NCBI GenBank assembly: GCA_963969345.1
Contig: OZ017770.1
Span: 8,255,246 to 8,319,245, forward strand
Length of the DNA: 64,000 nucleotides
Source: Turbatrix aceti
Lineage: Eukaryota > Nematoda > Chromadorea > Rhabditida > Panagrolaimidae
Direction of reading: 5' to 3'
Of this stretch, positions 23,301 to 36,262 are shown one piece after another. A program made the position numbers and the translations under genes. Under the pieces are notes generated by a model. The model worked only from the letters and a program-made list of their open reading frames with translations. It did not search any database and was not told the origin of the DNA. How positions within the stretch are numbered: the stretch's first letter is position 1; the number at the start of each line of letters is the position of its first letter.

Positions 23301-26300
23301 GTTCTGATTTTAGCACCTTTTGGTTGAATTAAGATCGTCGTAATCCCCGAATGATGGCCCCAAAGCATACATATGACCGATGTCTGGGTGCTTTTTTGGC
23401 ATTGCCGTGTCTTGGAGGCAATTGCTTAACAATGGGGTGTCTAGGCTGTCGTCCTGCGCGCGCGTCGACTCGTTTTCGAGTTGCAGTGCTTTTCTTCTTG
23501 ACAGCTCAGAGCCTTTTTTCCATCGGCCTTCCTTTCGCCCTCTCCTTGACAATGTGCTATTCACTCATTTGGAAAATACATTTTCATTTCTACGGATGTT
23601 AATTTTTTTTTGTTTTAAGCTTGGTCAAGGGGTATAATAGACAATTCTTCTTACCCTTACATGGTTGGTCACATCGAAAGGAACTCATTTAGTTTTGGCC
23701 TAGTTCATTTTCTGTCTTACAAGATAATAATGAGCATAAAAAACGCAGTTACAAAAAAAGAGGAGAAACATATAGTCTGCGACAATGGGCGTTGTAAAAA
23801 AGCCCTGTTTTTTTCTTTTACTGTTCTTTATTTTTTAACAAACTTGGGGAAAAAAATTGTAATAATCAAATTATAGGTCTTGTCGCTTGGCGCGGATGTG
23901 CTGCCGGAGTACAAGCTGCAGCCTACAAGGATTCATCACTGCACCATTGTCCATTACTCGCCATTCAAGGCAGTATGGGATTGGATCATTCTCCTCTTGG
24001 TCATCTATACTGCCATCTTTACACCCTACGTAGCCGCATTTTTGTTAGGTGAAGTCGACGAGGTGAGTTGATCGACGCTAAACATTCACCATGAAACAAT
24101 TGTTTTTTTTACAGTTTCGGGATCACAGCCATCGAAAGTTTTCCGAGCCCTTAGAAATCATTGATTTGATTGTTGACATCATGTTTATTGTTGATATTAT
24201 AATCAATTTTCGGACAACCTTTGTGAATGAAAATGACGAGGTAATTTTTTGTACCTGAAAAAAATATTCAAATTTAAACTCAAAAAAGTTTTTAAAGGTA
24301 ATTTCGCATCCGGGACAAATAGCTATCCATTATTTCAAAGGCTGGTTTATAATCGACATGATTGCTGCAGTGCCATTTGATTTATTACTCGTCAATACAA
24401 ACAGCGACGAGGTTGGCGAGGTCGTGTATTTATTTAACCCGTTTGCTTTCTCTTACATCTCCAATCTTTCATTCTGTCTCCCTAATTAGTGTGAACAATA
24501 GCCAGACAGCTTTGGTGACATGTAAATGACTCATAAATCCGTTTTAGACCACAACTCTAATAGGGTTACTCAAAACCGCTCGTCTCCTGAGATTGGTTCG
24601 CGTAGCCCGAAAACTCGACAGGTATTCTGAATATGGCGCTGCAGTCTTGGTACTGCTCATGTCAACGTTTGCACTCATTGCTCACTGGCTTGCCTGTATC
24701 TGGTACGCCATCGGCAAATACGAGCTTCCAAATAAGGATATCACGTGGCTTCATCAACTTTGTGAGTTTTTTGGTGATTGATCTTGAGATATAATCTCGG
24801 ATAATTTTTAGCTCGACACCTAAATGAACCGTACTGTCATTCCAATACCACGGTGCCCTGTGGCGGTCCATCGCTGCGGTCCAGGTACATCACGTCACTC
24901 TACTTTACCCTCTCAACCATCACATCCATCGGTTTTGGCAACGTTTCTGCCACTACAGACTGGGAGAAAACGTTCACCATCATCATGATGTTTGTAGGGT
25001 GTGAGTTAGATGACGCGGAAATTATTGTACTAAGTACACGCTTATTCTTACAGCTCTCATGTACGCTTCTGTCTTTGGTAACGTATCTGCCATCATTCAA
25101 CGCCTGTATTCCAACACGGCTCGTTACCACACTGAAATGTCTCGGCTACGAGAATTTGTCCGATTCCACCAAATTCCTAATCCACTGAGACAACGACTAG
25201 AGGATTACTTCCAGCACGCTTGGTCGTATACCAATGGAATTGATATGAACCTCGTGCTCAAGGGCTTTCCGGACTGTCTGCAGGCGGACATCTGTCTGCA
25301 TCTCAACCGTAATTTGCTGAATAGCTGTCCCGCGTTCTCGGGATCTTCGCCGGGCTGTCTGCGTGCACTGAGCATGCGATTTCGGACCACTCACGCTCCG
25401 CCAGGTGACACACTAGTTCACACAGGTGACATCCTCACCGGTCTTCACTTCATTGCCCGGGGCTCAGTTGAAATCATCAAAGACGACCAGGTGGTTGGCA
25501 TCCTTGGCAAGGATGACATCTTTGGCGAGAATCCACTGCTGTACAACGATGTCGGCAAAGCCTCGTGCAACGTGAGGGCTCTGACGTACTGCGACCTGCA
25601 TAAAATTCTGCGTGACGACCTCTTGGACGTCCTCGACATGTATCCCGAATTCGCCGAAAACTTTTGCAAGAATTTGACTATTACTTTTAACTTGAGAGAC
25701 GTAAGCTCACTTACTTTTTTTTTTTAATTTTGCTGGGTTTTTTTTTTCTCAATTAATTATTTACGTCTTATAGGACGCACAGTCAACTCGCAAACGACTT
25801 GATAAGCATAAGCTCTTGCGAATGTCTTCTTCGCTAAACAGGGATCTTGAAGGTACGTCATTTTTAAACAAAGAAGCCTCAAAAAACTGAATTTTGTTGA
25901 CAAAATAAGGCAAAGCTTGATTCAATATGTGCTCTGAGTAATTTTTTCATTAGCACCGTGCGAAAAAACAAGACATATGACAATCTGACGGTTGTCGAAT
26001 AATATCACGCATTCTGACGTGTTTTCGCATTCTCTTAACCCGAGCAAAGATCATGGACGCTAAATAGTTCAAACTAGATAAATAACAGTAAAAAGTTTTT
26101 TGTAGATGTTCGGGCGTACTCATCCCAATTTCGACCAGTGCCGGATGGCGTACCGACATCAAACACAAAGGACGAGGGTGTAAACGTGCCTTCGCCGGCT
26201 TCGATGGCCTCTTCTGCTTCTCGTGCGTTGACTGTTTTGTGCAAAAAAAAATATTTTTTATCTTTTAGCAGCCGGTCCCTCTACTCAAGCCAATGGAGAA

Positions 26301-28025
26301 TTTGGCGATCAACCGTATTCACCGAGTGAGTTTACGACCAAAAAAAACAGCTGCGATAATGCCGTGATTTAACAGTTCTAATATTTTTTGGCGTGTCTGT
26401 TTGTCGTTTTTTATTATTAGTTCCATTTTTTTAAATTCAGCAGCATTGCAAGTTTGCGTGCACATCACAATTTTGGGAAGTAAGCAAAAAGTGTCCAGAT
26501 AGCTGTTAGACACGATGTTACGATGTTTTTTGAGTCTAAAGAAAACCAAAACAGTTTTTTTTGCACAAATAACACGCAAAATTAAATTTGCATAATTTTA
26601 TAACCGCTTGTTTTTTTTTACTTTTGGCATTTATTGTCTGTCAGATTGCCGAACAACGGTCTTCGAACGCGAGCCGCTACTTCACATGGATGAGGATGCC
26701 GACGTCGACGATCACTACCGACGCACTCACAACACACGCAGCAATCACACGGGAACAACGACCGGTCAAAACAACAACAACAACACGAGCAGTGTGTCAT
26801 CGAGTGAGCTGATTGATATGCCACCTGGGTCATCTCGACATAACCAGTATCAGCCTCCACCGACACCGACGCCGAAATTAGCCGTAAAATGTAAAGAAAT
26901 TTGTTTGTTTTTTTTCCCGTCATTTTCTTTGTTGTGGAGCAATTTTTTTCGGACTTTTTGCTAACAATTTTTACTTTGAGTTTTTTCTTCTTCTGCGGTT
27001 TTACATGTTATGCGTGTAGTGCTTTGTTCAATCTAACACAATCAAAAAAGTCTATCAGATCAAAAAAAATTTTTTAATGATGAATCAATGATTTTCTTTG
27101 CAGCAAATCGGGTCTCATTTGCGGGTGGTGATTCGTGCGAGCCGACTTCACGCTGCTATCAGCAGCTTACGCGACGCCTGGATTCCATAGAAGTGTAAGT
27201 TTTTTTCTTTATTGTGTTTTAAATTGTACACGACGATCCGGCGGAATTGTCTGCACACAAAAAAAAGAGAAAAAGAGAGAGAGAGAGAAGGCATCCGAGA
27301 ATAATGCATTCCTCTTGTTTTAGACAGCTAGAAAAAATCCAAAACAAAATGTCAGGCGATTTGGAAGAAATTTTGCGATCTCTACGATTGTCCGGTGTCA
27401 TGCCTCTTCCGACGAGCCGAACAAGCAGTGGGGGCTCTTCTGGTAAGAACGATGTGCGTGCAGTGATTTTTTCTAATTCTGAGCTTGACTCTGACTATCA
27501 GCCATTACTTTAGTTACAATACTATAACGTTTTTTTTCATTACTTATTTGTGCATAAATAATTTTTGATGAAGACTTTTATTATGTCATCATGGCTGTTG
27601 AGATTTGATGAAAAAAAGGATGAAAGTAACGACTAGTTGTGGCTTGGAGGAGTGCTCAAGCATGCAACAACTAATCTCCTTTTTTTCGTCACATAAACTA
27701 CAATTAATGAAGGGCTTCTAGTTTTAATGTTTTTTACAGATCAACGACATGGCTCCGTAGCTTCAGGTAGCAAACCGGTAACCTCTCAAGATCCAAAGCC
27801 CTGGAATAATTCTCATTCTTCTAAAGTTAGTTTTTTTTCAGGAAAAAATTTTTTTTACAAGTTTCGATTTTTTTCTAGATCAACGAAGTGCCATTTCAAA
27901 CGTTCTCCGTAACTCAGTCCAACAACACTCCCAGGTCGTCTCGCAGTCGTTACTCGCCCACCGCAGATTCGTCGCAAACAACGTGCACCCTAGCTAGTCC
28001 CGATGACCTAGACACAATGCTTTGA
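20376..28025 (+). CDS. unc-103: ERG-type (KCNH2/UNC-103) voltage-gated potassium channel
   Basis: Exons: 20376-20612, 20736-21095, 23877-24062, 24115-24240, 24298-24411, 24548-24761, 24812-25000, 25054-25700, 25774-25852, 26106-26222, 26269-26325, 26645-26890, 27104-27194, 27324-27442, 27740-27825, 27879-28025; all phases agree, giving 1004 residues. The core opens [15 protein letters not shown], as in ERG channels. S1-S4 follow, with the S4 stretch [16 protein letters not shown], then the filter SIGFGN at 451-456. S6 is [13 protein letters not shown] and keeps the Tyr and Phe that line the ERG inner cavity. After these come the C-linker and the cyclic-nucleotide-binding homology domain ([11 protein letters not shown]...). 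The 27324 exon encodes a short coiled-coil segment like the ERG tetramerisation helix. The N-terminus is Ser/Pro-rich and acidic; no eag/PAS domain is visible. In worms this channel damps excitability in muscle and neurons. The 24411 donor (GTTGGC) and 24298 acceptor (TTAAAG) are weak but fit the protein. Confidence 0.92.
23203..23232 (+). CDS. unc-103: Candidate short alternative first exon (10 codons) of the channel gene
   Basis: ATG 23203 gives [10 protein letters not shown] followed by donor GTACGT at 23233 in phase 0. It can splice directly to the VLSLGADV exon at 23877 to make a short-N-terminus isoform. It is too short to judge by composition. Support comes from the good donor, correct phase and position. 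Confidence 0.35.
23310..23564 (-). other. Minus-strand open frame nested in a channel intron
   Basis: An 84-codon frame has protein-like composition ([20 protein letters not shown] and onward, ending KRC). It has no ATG at its start; the first in-frame ATG is well inside. The plus strand is also open here. It may be an exon of a nested gene or a chance frame in a GC-richer patch. Confidence 0.15.
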
Positions 28026-28780
28026 TATGGGAAAATGATGCCAATTCAATGAAAACGCGTATCATGTTTTTTAAAACCTGTGAACCCTTTCTTTTATGGT
28101 AGTTTTATACTTTTTCTCAGTATATGTATGTTTCTTAATTTGACAAACCATGGACACCTAGTTTAGTTTCACCTTCTAATATACTTCCGAAAGTGAGAAC
28201 AACAGCCTGTTTTTTTCTTCTTTTTATCTGAGGTTTTTCCCGTCACACTTACCATTAGCTCGATTTTTATTTTATCCTCTTTATGGATGCCTTGTGTTCT
28301 CATGTATCTAAGCGCGTATTTTTTCACTCAAACGTTAATGCAAATGAAAATTGTATTTTCACTGAACATGCCACAAAAAGACAAAGCAATAAGCGATTCT
28401 CTAAACTTGCAGCGGTGCAGGATCTCTTTCAAAAAAAATCGTACAAGCTTATTTTATCGCTAGCTGTGCATCAGTCCTTTTTATTTTTATAACAAAACAT
28501 CAATTCTTGTTTTTTTTTAAGACATGCCATTGTCACACGTAAAAGCAGTTGTTGTAATCATATCTCTCGCCAGCCTTTCAATATGTTTGAGAGTTTCAAA
28601 TGCAAACATTGTTTTATTTATTCAAATTGTTAATAATAAAGTGTTGATTATATCAAATAAATTCTCGACCCCTGAGAAAAATTATTTGTCCGGTTCCGAA
28701 ATAGCAAAAACAGACAGAACGCCGGGATCCTGAATAAGTTGAGCGAGGTGTGAAAAAAATATGGATAAACAAGTGCAACA
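28026..28780. other. 3' flank of the channel gene, no further gene seen
   Basis: AT-rich sequence after the channel stop codon, with several AATAAA-like words from about 28636. It presumably holds the 3' UTR. Confidence 0.4.
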
Positions 28781-28783
28781 CAC

Positions 28784-28834
28784 ATCAGCATGCCTGTACG
28801 GACTCTTCGGGAATCAGCATGCCTGTGCGGACTG
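28784..28834. repeat. Short tandem repeat, period 29 bp, two copies
   Basis: ATCAGCATGCCTGTACGGAC at 28784 recurs with one change at 28813. The function is not apparent. Confidence 0.7.
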
Positions 28835-31800
28835 CCATATGCCGAAGAAAAGTACAAAGCTAGCCGGCTAAGTTGACATTTTGTCTGCAAACTCCAGTCG
28901 GTCGACGGTCTGGTCCGCACACGCACAAAAACAGCAGGATAACAACCAGGATCTGCGAAAACATTCGTGGAGTCATTCTTTGACCTTGTTAATCCACAAA
29001 AAAATTAACAAATTGTTTTGAGTAGATTTTTTACACAGTATGATGAATTATGTTGCACTTTGCAGACAAGCAAAAAAGTTTTCAAGGAATCCGGCACGTA
29101 GGCCGCGGCGGTTTTACATTAGCCAAATCATCTTTGCCCTTAAACCCTCCCTTTTTTACTGAGAACTTCCTTCCTGCTAATTAGTAGACTTGGAATCACG
29201 GAAGCTCGTCTAATAACCCCACTTCCTCGTTATTCTGCCTTACTGCGGTAAACCACGTGTTACTCTGCCTTCCACCAGATTGACCGGCCGTTCAATGAGT
29301 CAACGAGTTGCGCAAGCGGCGCGCAATCGTTCGTTCAAACAGTGCCAGCTAGTCTCTAGCTTTTGCGCCCAAGTCTGGATAATCGAAAAAAAAATTGACA
29401 TCTAAAACCCCGATGGATAGCTCTATTTGAATTTTTGTGGGAAATGCTAAAACTGTCAGTGGTGCGAACAAATGCCACGGGAGAAATAATGATACTTATT
29501 TGTAGCCGACGTTTTATGGTCGTTGCTGTCAACTATGGTGACGATGACTGCGGTCGGTGGTGGTAACTCAAGACGCGCGAGCACAAAATGACGACAGTGA
29601 CCAACCACATCATTGTCGCATCGCATAGTCGTGCATAACAGTTTTTGCCGTATGCGGCTCGAGTACAAAGCCCATATATCACCCCGGCGCCTGGCAGCAG
29701 CGAGTCAAGCGACGATTCCCGATTTGTCACCAAGCGCCATTTACACAAAAGAGTTAAAAACGCATCCTTGTTGTGGTCATTTGGTTGTTCTGGAATTGAG
29801 AGACAAGGCTCGAGGTGAGATGTGTGTGTGTGTGCGTGTCTCTCGGAAGGGTTTTCTTTGTTCACCCCTCCAAGCTGCAATTTTATGCGCAAAGCAGTTG
29901 TATGATGGTTTTTGAAACCGCGATATGTCAACCGTGTGCAGATGCTCTGAATCCGTCAGAGAAAGGCAGGGCAAGGCTGGCTTCCTTGCTGCCAGTCGTT
30001 CTTGTACTCGGGTTTTACGATGAAGAATGGTCATTTACTTTCCTGTCACATACGGCACATTTGTTCTCGTATCTATCCTTATTTTTACCCTCTACCGGGA
30101 ATCGTTTCAAACAAAGAAACAAAAGAATGAATGACGGTTAACAAAAAATACAAAAATATGTCACCGCTAACCACCGGTAAAAAAGAAAGAAGGGTCATTT
30201 GCTGTTTTTAAAGTCCTTCCGGCATCATGGCGTCGGAGTCGTTGTCGTTCTCGTCTGTCAATGTTGTGGCGAGTGCCTTTTGGCTTGCCGTTAGGATTTT
30301 TTTCAAATTTCCGACATGTAAGGTGAAAAAGGAGCAAAATACCACACTTTGATTGTTCATGGTGCCAAAGCATGGTTGCAGACAGTCGCCTCGCTCCCTC
30401 CCGGTGACAGTTAAAAAAATGTGAACTATCACCGCTGAGTCTAAACACCAGAATAGTAACCACAAAGGTTTCGAAAAAAATGCCTTGTGTCATTCGACGC
30501 ATTCAAACCCCCCCAAAAACAAGGGTTTTATCGAAGTTGAATGAAAAACTTTTTTGAATAGGCGGGACTTTTGGTTGGCTAGTTGATCTGCTGGCCAACT
30601 TCGTCTTTGACCAACAAGCTGTACTTCACTTGGTCATTTGGCGGTACCACTTTCTGCTTGTGCTCTAGTAAACCACAACATACGGTAACTCGTTGACCTG
30701 AACTTTCGTCCACAATCTCTCAATTCAAGGAAACAATCTCATGTGAATCCTTGGACACACAATGCCGTCCCATCCATCTGCGCTTAAGTTGATTTGTTTT
30801 AGTGAAAGCCCCGCTGCGCGGCGATGGTGTGAGGTTGCCTGCAGGGTTTATCGCACGTCTCGCGCACCCCGACGCTGTCAAAGCTAGGTCAGGTCAATGG
30901 GCGGTTCAGACTTAGCTCATGCATGCCGTCGTACAAGGCGCCGCATGCATGCGTGCTGTATGCGCCAAGCTTTCCCAAAGACTTCAATCAACTGGAAAGA
31001 TCGTCTCTTTATTCCACTCCCCTCTTTTTTTTGTGGCTTTTTTTTGAAAATTGTGTTGGATTGCAATAATGGCAAAAACCAGATTTCCTCGTCTTTTCCC
31101 CTCCTATCGATGTTGCCGTCCTTCGAGCCAGCCGCTGACCATTCATTCGCCAATTAGGTAACGATGCGAGAGGGGGGGTATCCTTGATTTCAAATTTTTT
31201 GAACCCACTGTCTATAAGGCCTCACAACTTGAGGAGTCATAAAACAGAGGCAAAACATGGGAGTTCTTGTTTTCTTGTTGGATAGGAAGGCCACCACCAC
31301 CAATACTCGTCTTGATCTTATCATTGTTCCTAAAAAAAGGCGCCAAATTTCTGTGTTTTTTTTGTTTTGCAAGAAAAAAAGACACTCACCCCGGGATTGC
31401 ACGCACGTTATCAAGATTTTCATTCAAGACTCATCAGACTCGGAACCGATGACAAGAGCAACCTCTGGCCTGTCTCGCAGTAGTCAGCCCTTACCTTTGT
31501 TCGAAATAAACCTGTCCAAACACCGTTGTCACTTCCAGAAGTCATCCCGGCTTCGTGACAGCCAGCTGCTACCATCTGCCTTGCTTTCAGATAACGGGAA
31601 TGGTAATTTTAATTTTCCAAGGTCAGTTCTCACTCCATACCTCACGCATTTTGTTCTCTCCTTCCGTGGTGTCTTTTTTTTTCATGCTCTTGTTGCTCCA
31701 CAGAACGTTCACCCATGCCGACGCAGATTGTTTTCATGCAGTTATTTGCCTCTCGATCGGTTCCCTCTTTCCTCCCTTCCCTTGTCCCCTTCTGCGCATC

Positions 31801-34800
31801 AGTAGACAAGAGAGTTGACGTCGTTCCAACCAAAACCCGCTTTCGTTTTACATAGATTTTTTGCACGTTTCTCTCAACCAGGTATGACACGCAAAGATGC
31901 TTATATCCGGGGTGATTTCATTCCCATCTGTCCTCCTCTTCTCTCTGCCTCTCTGCATCACTGGCAATTTTATGTGTGCTGTGGTCATCATCTGATTTCA
32001 CGCATTTTTTGAACGTGAGCAAGTGACATGTCATGTTCTCGCTCACGTTGTGCTGCTGTCGTTCGACTGACTATTCGTTTTTTTTTGATGACTGGCATTT
32101 TCTCGTCTTGTTATTTCCTCATTTCTTGCTCATAACGTGTACGATTCATTCTTTTCTAACCTCTTTCCCTTTTCTTTTATTATCTCGCGTCACTATCGTG
32201 ATCGGTGTGCTGCTGCTGTCTTTGTGCCTTTCATTGTTATATATCCACAGCAGCAGCCCTATGGTCATGGTTTCGGTGGTTGGTTTCCCGAATCTAGTTG
32301 GGTGTCTGAAGCACGAGTTGAATACTTTCCGAAAAGACCCTACTACTGAGCGCGTTATAATTGGGCTATCCGTCGCACTTTTTTGTTCACTCGCCAATCC
32401 TCGATCCATCATTTTTCCCCAGGCTGTGTGGTAACCGATTTTCATATAGAATGCCGCCGCAGCGAATAGACGCCTACCGACCGAAAAGTCGAACAAACTG
32501 GGACTTTTGAGTTGGTTTGAAGGCGATCGACGCCTCATGTCCGGTTTATTGTAAGTGAGCGGTGTCTTAGGATTGGGGATGCGTGAAATGCTCGATTCTT
32601 TCTTCGTATGCATGCTCAACCGAGGTACATACTCTTCCAGTGTTGTTGTTCGGAAGAGTGTGTGATGCTTTTTAGATAGCTACGGTAGACAGACGTAAGC
32701 CAGTCGGGAGGGGGGGGGGGGTGAGTCATCTCGTCAATTATTTCCCAGCCAGTCTCGAGTGAGGCCGACCTCGAAGACTCAAGGATACAACCTCCTGCCC
32801 GCAAGCCTGTCATATCGTGAACTTGGCGTGTCTTAAAAAGTTTTTAGGATGGAGGGGAGAGGGGAAGGGTCACCGCACAGATCTCGCCCTCATTTTGCAT
32901 TCTCGGCCTTATGGAAACCATGGACCACTTGCGGAACAGAAGGGTAGAAGGGGATTTGCGTGTGTCACACGGGTGCATCGCATCCCTCACTTTACCACTC
33001 GGGGTAAAGTTGGTTTTGAGAGAGGGAGAGAGGCGAGGTATTGAGGACGACTCTCGCGCACCCATGCAACCAGCCACTGACGACCTGAGTTTGAGGTTTT
33101 CTCTCTCTTTCCATTCTCGTGACCGCAGGCGAGCGCGAGTGTCGTCGCCATGATCACGCCGCCGCCACCGCCGCCGCCGCGCAACAGCTCGATGAGGTCG
33201 TTGCGGCTCAGCTGACGCGGTATTTAGGGCGCGTCTCGTCTGACCGCAGCTTTTTGCGAACAACCACCGACATCCGCCATCCCTCAGCGCTCCCGTGTGC
33301 TTGTGTTGGTTGCGCACCGCCAGAGGGCAAGCGAGCCTCGCCAATTGGTGGCTGGATGTGGTCGTGGAACTCATCATTCAACGTCAATCCACAGAAAGGG
33401 CCGCGCGATCACTCTCCGGGGGCTGTTGGTAGAGACTGAGGTGTTTGTATATCTCCCTCTCATGCGCATAGTTTAACTCCCTCCGGACTCGTAGTGAGGA
33501 TTCGAATAGTTTTTATAAGTGTGCTCTTTTCCCTCGTATTTTTCACGCCGTTCCCGATTGCCAGCGGCTCTGAAATTTCCCTCTGATGTCTACCAGCCAT
33601 CCAACCCGATGAGATTCGTTCGCGCGTGTCTATCCGCCTCAATGATTCTGTGTCGACGATCGTCTGATCGCAGTGCGGTCAAAGCGTGTTTCTCGCCCTC
33701 TATTTCTTTGCTACCCTCAATCTGCCAGTAAAGTTGACATTAGGGCATAAAGACGCGATTGATGAGGGCGGAGGATATTTCCGAGCCAGCCACGTTGTCT
33801 CCTAGATTCTTCATCTCTTGTGATATTTTTCTGAGTTACTGTTAATCCATCAGGGTGGTCAAAAAGCAGCGTGCTTTCACCGATACATACCGTAGTTTTG
33901 TCTACTAAATTAACGGGGGGAGTGTGGCTTGACAAGCCCGCAGCACTAAGCAAACATTGCGGGCCTCTCTTTTCTTTTCCCGCACGATTGAAACTCTTTG
34001 ATGCTTTTGGTCTATGGTGGATGGTTTTGGCCGTGGATTGCCTTTTGCAGTCGACGTCGGCCGTTCGAATCAGGCCAGATTAAAACGACACCCGCTGGCT
34101 ATTTTTGGGTGTGTGTTATTTTTTACGGTGTTTCTGTCCTTCTCTGTGGTATGTATGTATCTTCGTTGAGGTTGACTCGTCTCGTCACGCGAGGCTCACT
34201 TGCATTTTTATTCCCTTGTTTTGGGGATACCGATTTCATATCAAGGCTATTGAATCAAACCTGTTTTTGCTGGACTTTTCTCAAGTCGTTTTTTGGAGCT
34301 GTTCAATGTTACGTAACCGGACATTGGCTACTACGCTGATTGTTTTTCTCTTTCACATCACAATGCTTTCTGAAACAAATCACCCCTGGTTACCCTTCAC
34401 GCTTTCAATTTTTAGAGTGCCTCTTATCCATTAGCTTGGAGAAACACGTGTAGAAACGAAAAATTAATGCGTGACTGACTATCTTGAAATAGTAAAACTT
34501 GCTTTTGGCCATTTTAAAGAAAAATTATTTTTTTACTTCGATAAATTATCAAAAAAAATGTAAGTCGATTTTTCGAAGAAGGAAACCGATTTTTTCACTC
34601 TGGAAAACTGATTTTAGTTTTCCAAGACTTGACGCCTTTGCAGAAGCCTATGGGTCTAGTTTTTCTAGTTTAACTGTTTTCTACCGTCCCATGCTGTTAG
34701 ATACGTGACCGTCGTGCTTGACTTCGAATACGATGTGCTGTTGCACCCGTCTCCCTTCTGTCTTGTCAAACAGTGTTTTCCAGTTTCTTCTAACCACCAC

Positions 34801-36250
34801 CACCTGCTCGGGTTTTTTGTCTGCCAAAAAATTGTTTTTTTCAACGAGAGATGAAAGTTTCTTGTCCATGTGGTCCAATCACCGAGGGATGGATGCTGCA
34901 GCAACACCAGCAGCAGCCTCGCATCGCTGTCGGTGAGGAGGCAAGGGGGTGCGCGATCCCATGAAACAGGCTCGTTTGAGAGTCGCGTCCGGCTGTGTGT
35001 AGCGTGAGGAGCAGCCTTACGCGCCTTGAGGGCGAGTGGCATGTCTTCATGGCGGTCCCGTCGACATTCATCCCTCTTTTTTTCCCTATTCTTTTCTTGC
35101 GTGCTCACGCTGGTTTGCGCAGGGGGGTTGTGACCAACTGGATTTTGGTGAGATGATGGCGGCTCTTCTTCTTTTTTAACCACTACGACGGCGACAAGGC
35201 GATTCAGGCATGTCAGTCAACCGCAGAGGGATGGATCTCGTCGTCGTCGCATCATGGGACGCTCTTTTTTTGTGAACGGGTGCTTCCTGCTTGATTTTCC
35301 GGCGGCTGCAGGGAAGAGATGAGGGAAATACAAAACAAGTCTCCGATCGTCGACGGTAGCGTTGGCTCATTTTTTTTCAGAGTCCACAATTGCAAAAGAT
35401 AATTCAGGTTTGCGTCCCTGAACGGTCAGAGACGGCGGGACACATGCCCGTAGGCCTTTGGATGCGCAATTCAAATCGGTTGGTGGCTCAATGGTTGCGT
35501 GAGCGTCGGCCCGAATTGAATCTTATTTATCGCAGCCCCGTAATCAAGAAACTTGTTTCTGTCCTATGGAGATTTTTTTGTGAGTGCCTTTTGTTGGCGT
35601 AGACTTAGCCCAACTGGAATCCCCTGTCAATCCCCCCTCCTCTTCTGCTCCTCATTGTTTTTGAATGACTGATTCATTGATGAACGCTATTACATAATCC
35701 AAGACTCCTCCTTTCCTGCCTCGCCTTGCCGGCCGATGAAGGGGAAAAGATTTCACGCGTTGGCTGAGGCGTGTTTCAGATGACATCCGATCGCGCGCCC
35801 TCGGCGGTCCAGACGATGGGTAGGGGATCAGTCCGTCAGGCTTCAAGACTTGGCTACCTTCTGATTTATTGCAAATCGCAAACCTCCTCTATCTGCGCCG
35901 CGCTTAAACCCGTCTTTGCACACACACGCACACCGCCAGCCGTTTGTTATCTCGGCCATATGGGTGCCCTGAGGGTGCATCGCCTTGAATTACATGGACT
36001 TTTCGTTATCTTGCGATCTCAGTTATAATTTGACTTTAAAACAGGTTGTTGCGCAGTTGAGCTTCTCGACTTTTAGGCAATGGGTGTTTTTCCACGCCCC
36101 GATGCGCAAAGCAACTTCCTAGCATTGTCATTGCGTAACTTTTTGCTTTTATCTTGTTGATTTTGGTTTAACCGTGACCGTGTTTCTATTCGTGATTGAA
36201 TGAATAATGATATTGATTTCGAATAAAATAATTTCACACCTTAAAGTTTC
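28835..36250. other. Long region with GC-rich islands but no defensible gene
   Basis: GC-richer islands lie at about 29520-30020, 30840-31150, 32640-33440, 34880-35240 and 35690-36010, separated by T-rich DNA. Frames of 100-180 codons occur on both strands at once (for example 32844-33377 minus and 34665-35183 minus), which argues for composition rather than coding. A plus frame at 33119-33439 starts with ATG and has an Ala run from a GCC repeat near 33160-33183. No known domain was recognised. The islands may be untranslated exons, promoters, or exons too diverged to read by eye. Confidence 0.35.
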
Positions 36251-36262
36251 AGCCTGAGAATC

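Noticed and set aside
32844..33377. A 177-codon minus-strand frame with Arg/Ser-rich sequence
   Set aside because: The plus strand is open over the same GC-rich island; the arginine runs come from a GCC repeat read in reverse.
34040..34080. A tRNA-like T-arm motif (GGCCGTTCGAATCAGGCC)
   Set aside because: No acceptor stem, D-arm or anticodon arm can be placed around it.
34665..35183. A 172-codon minus-strand frame
   Set aside because: It has no domain or splice support, and other frames on both strands are also open in part of it; it was left in the unassigned region.
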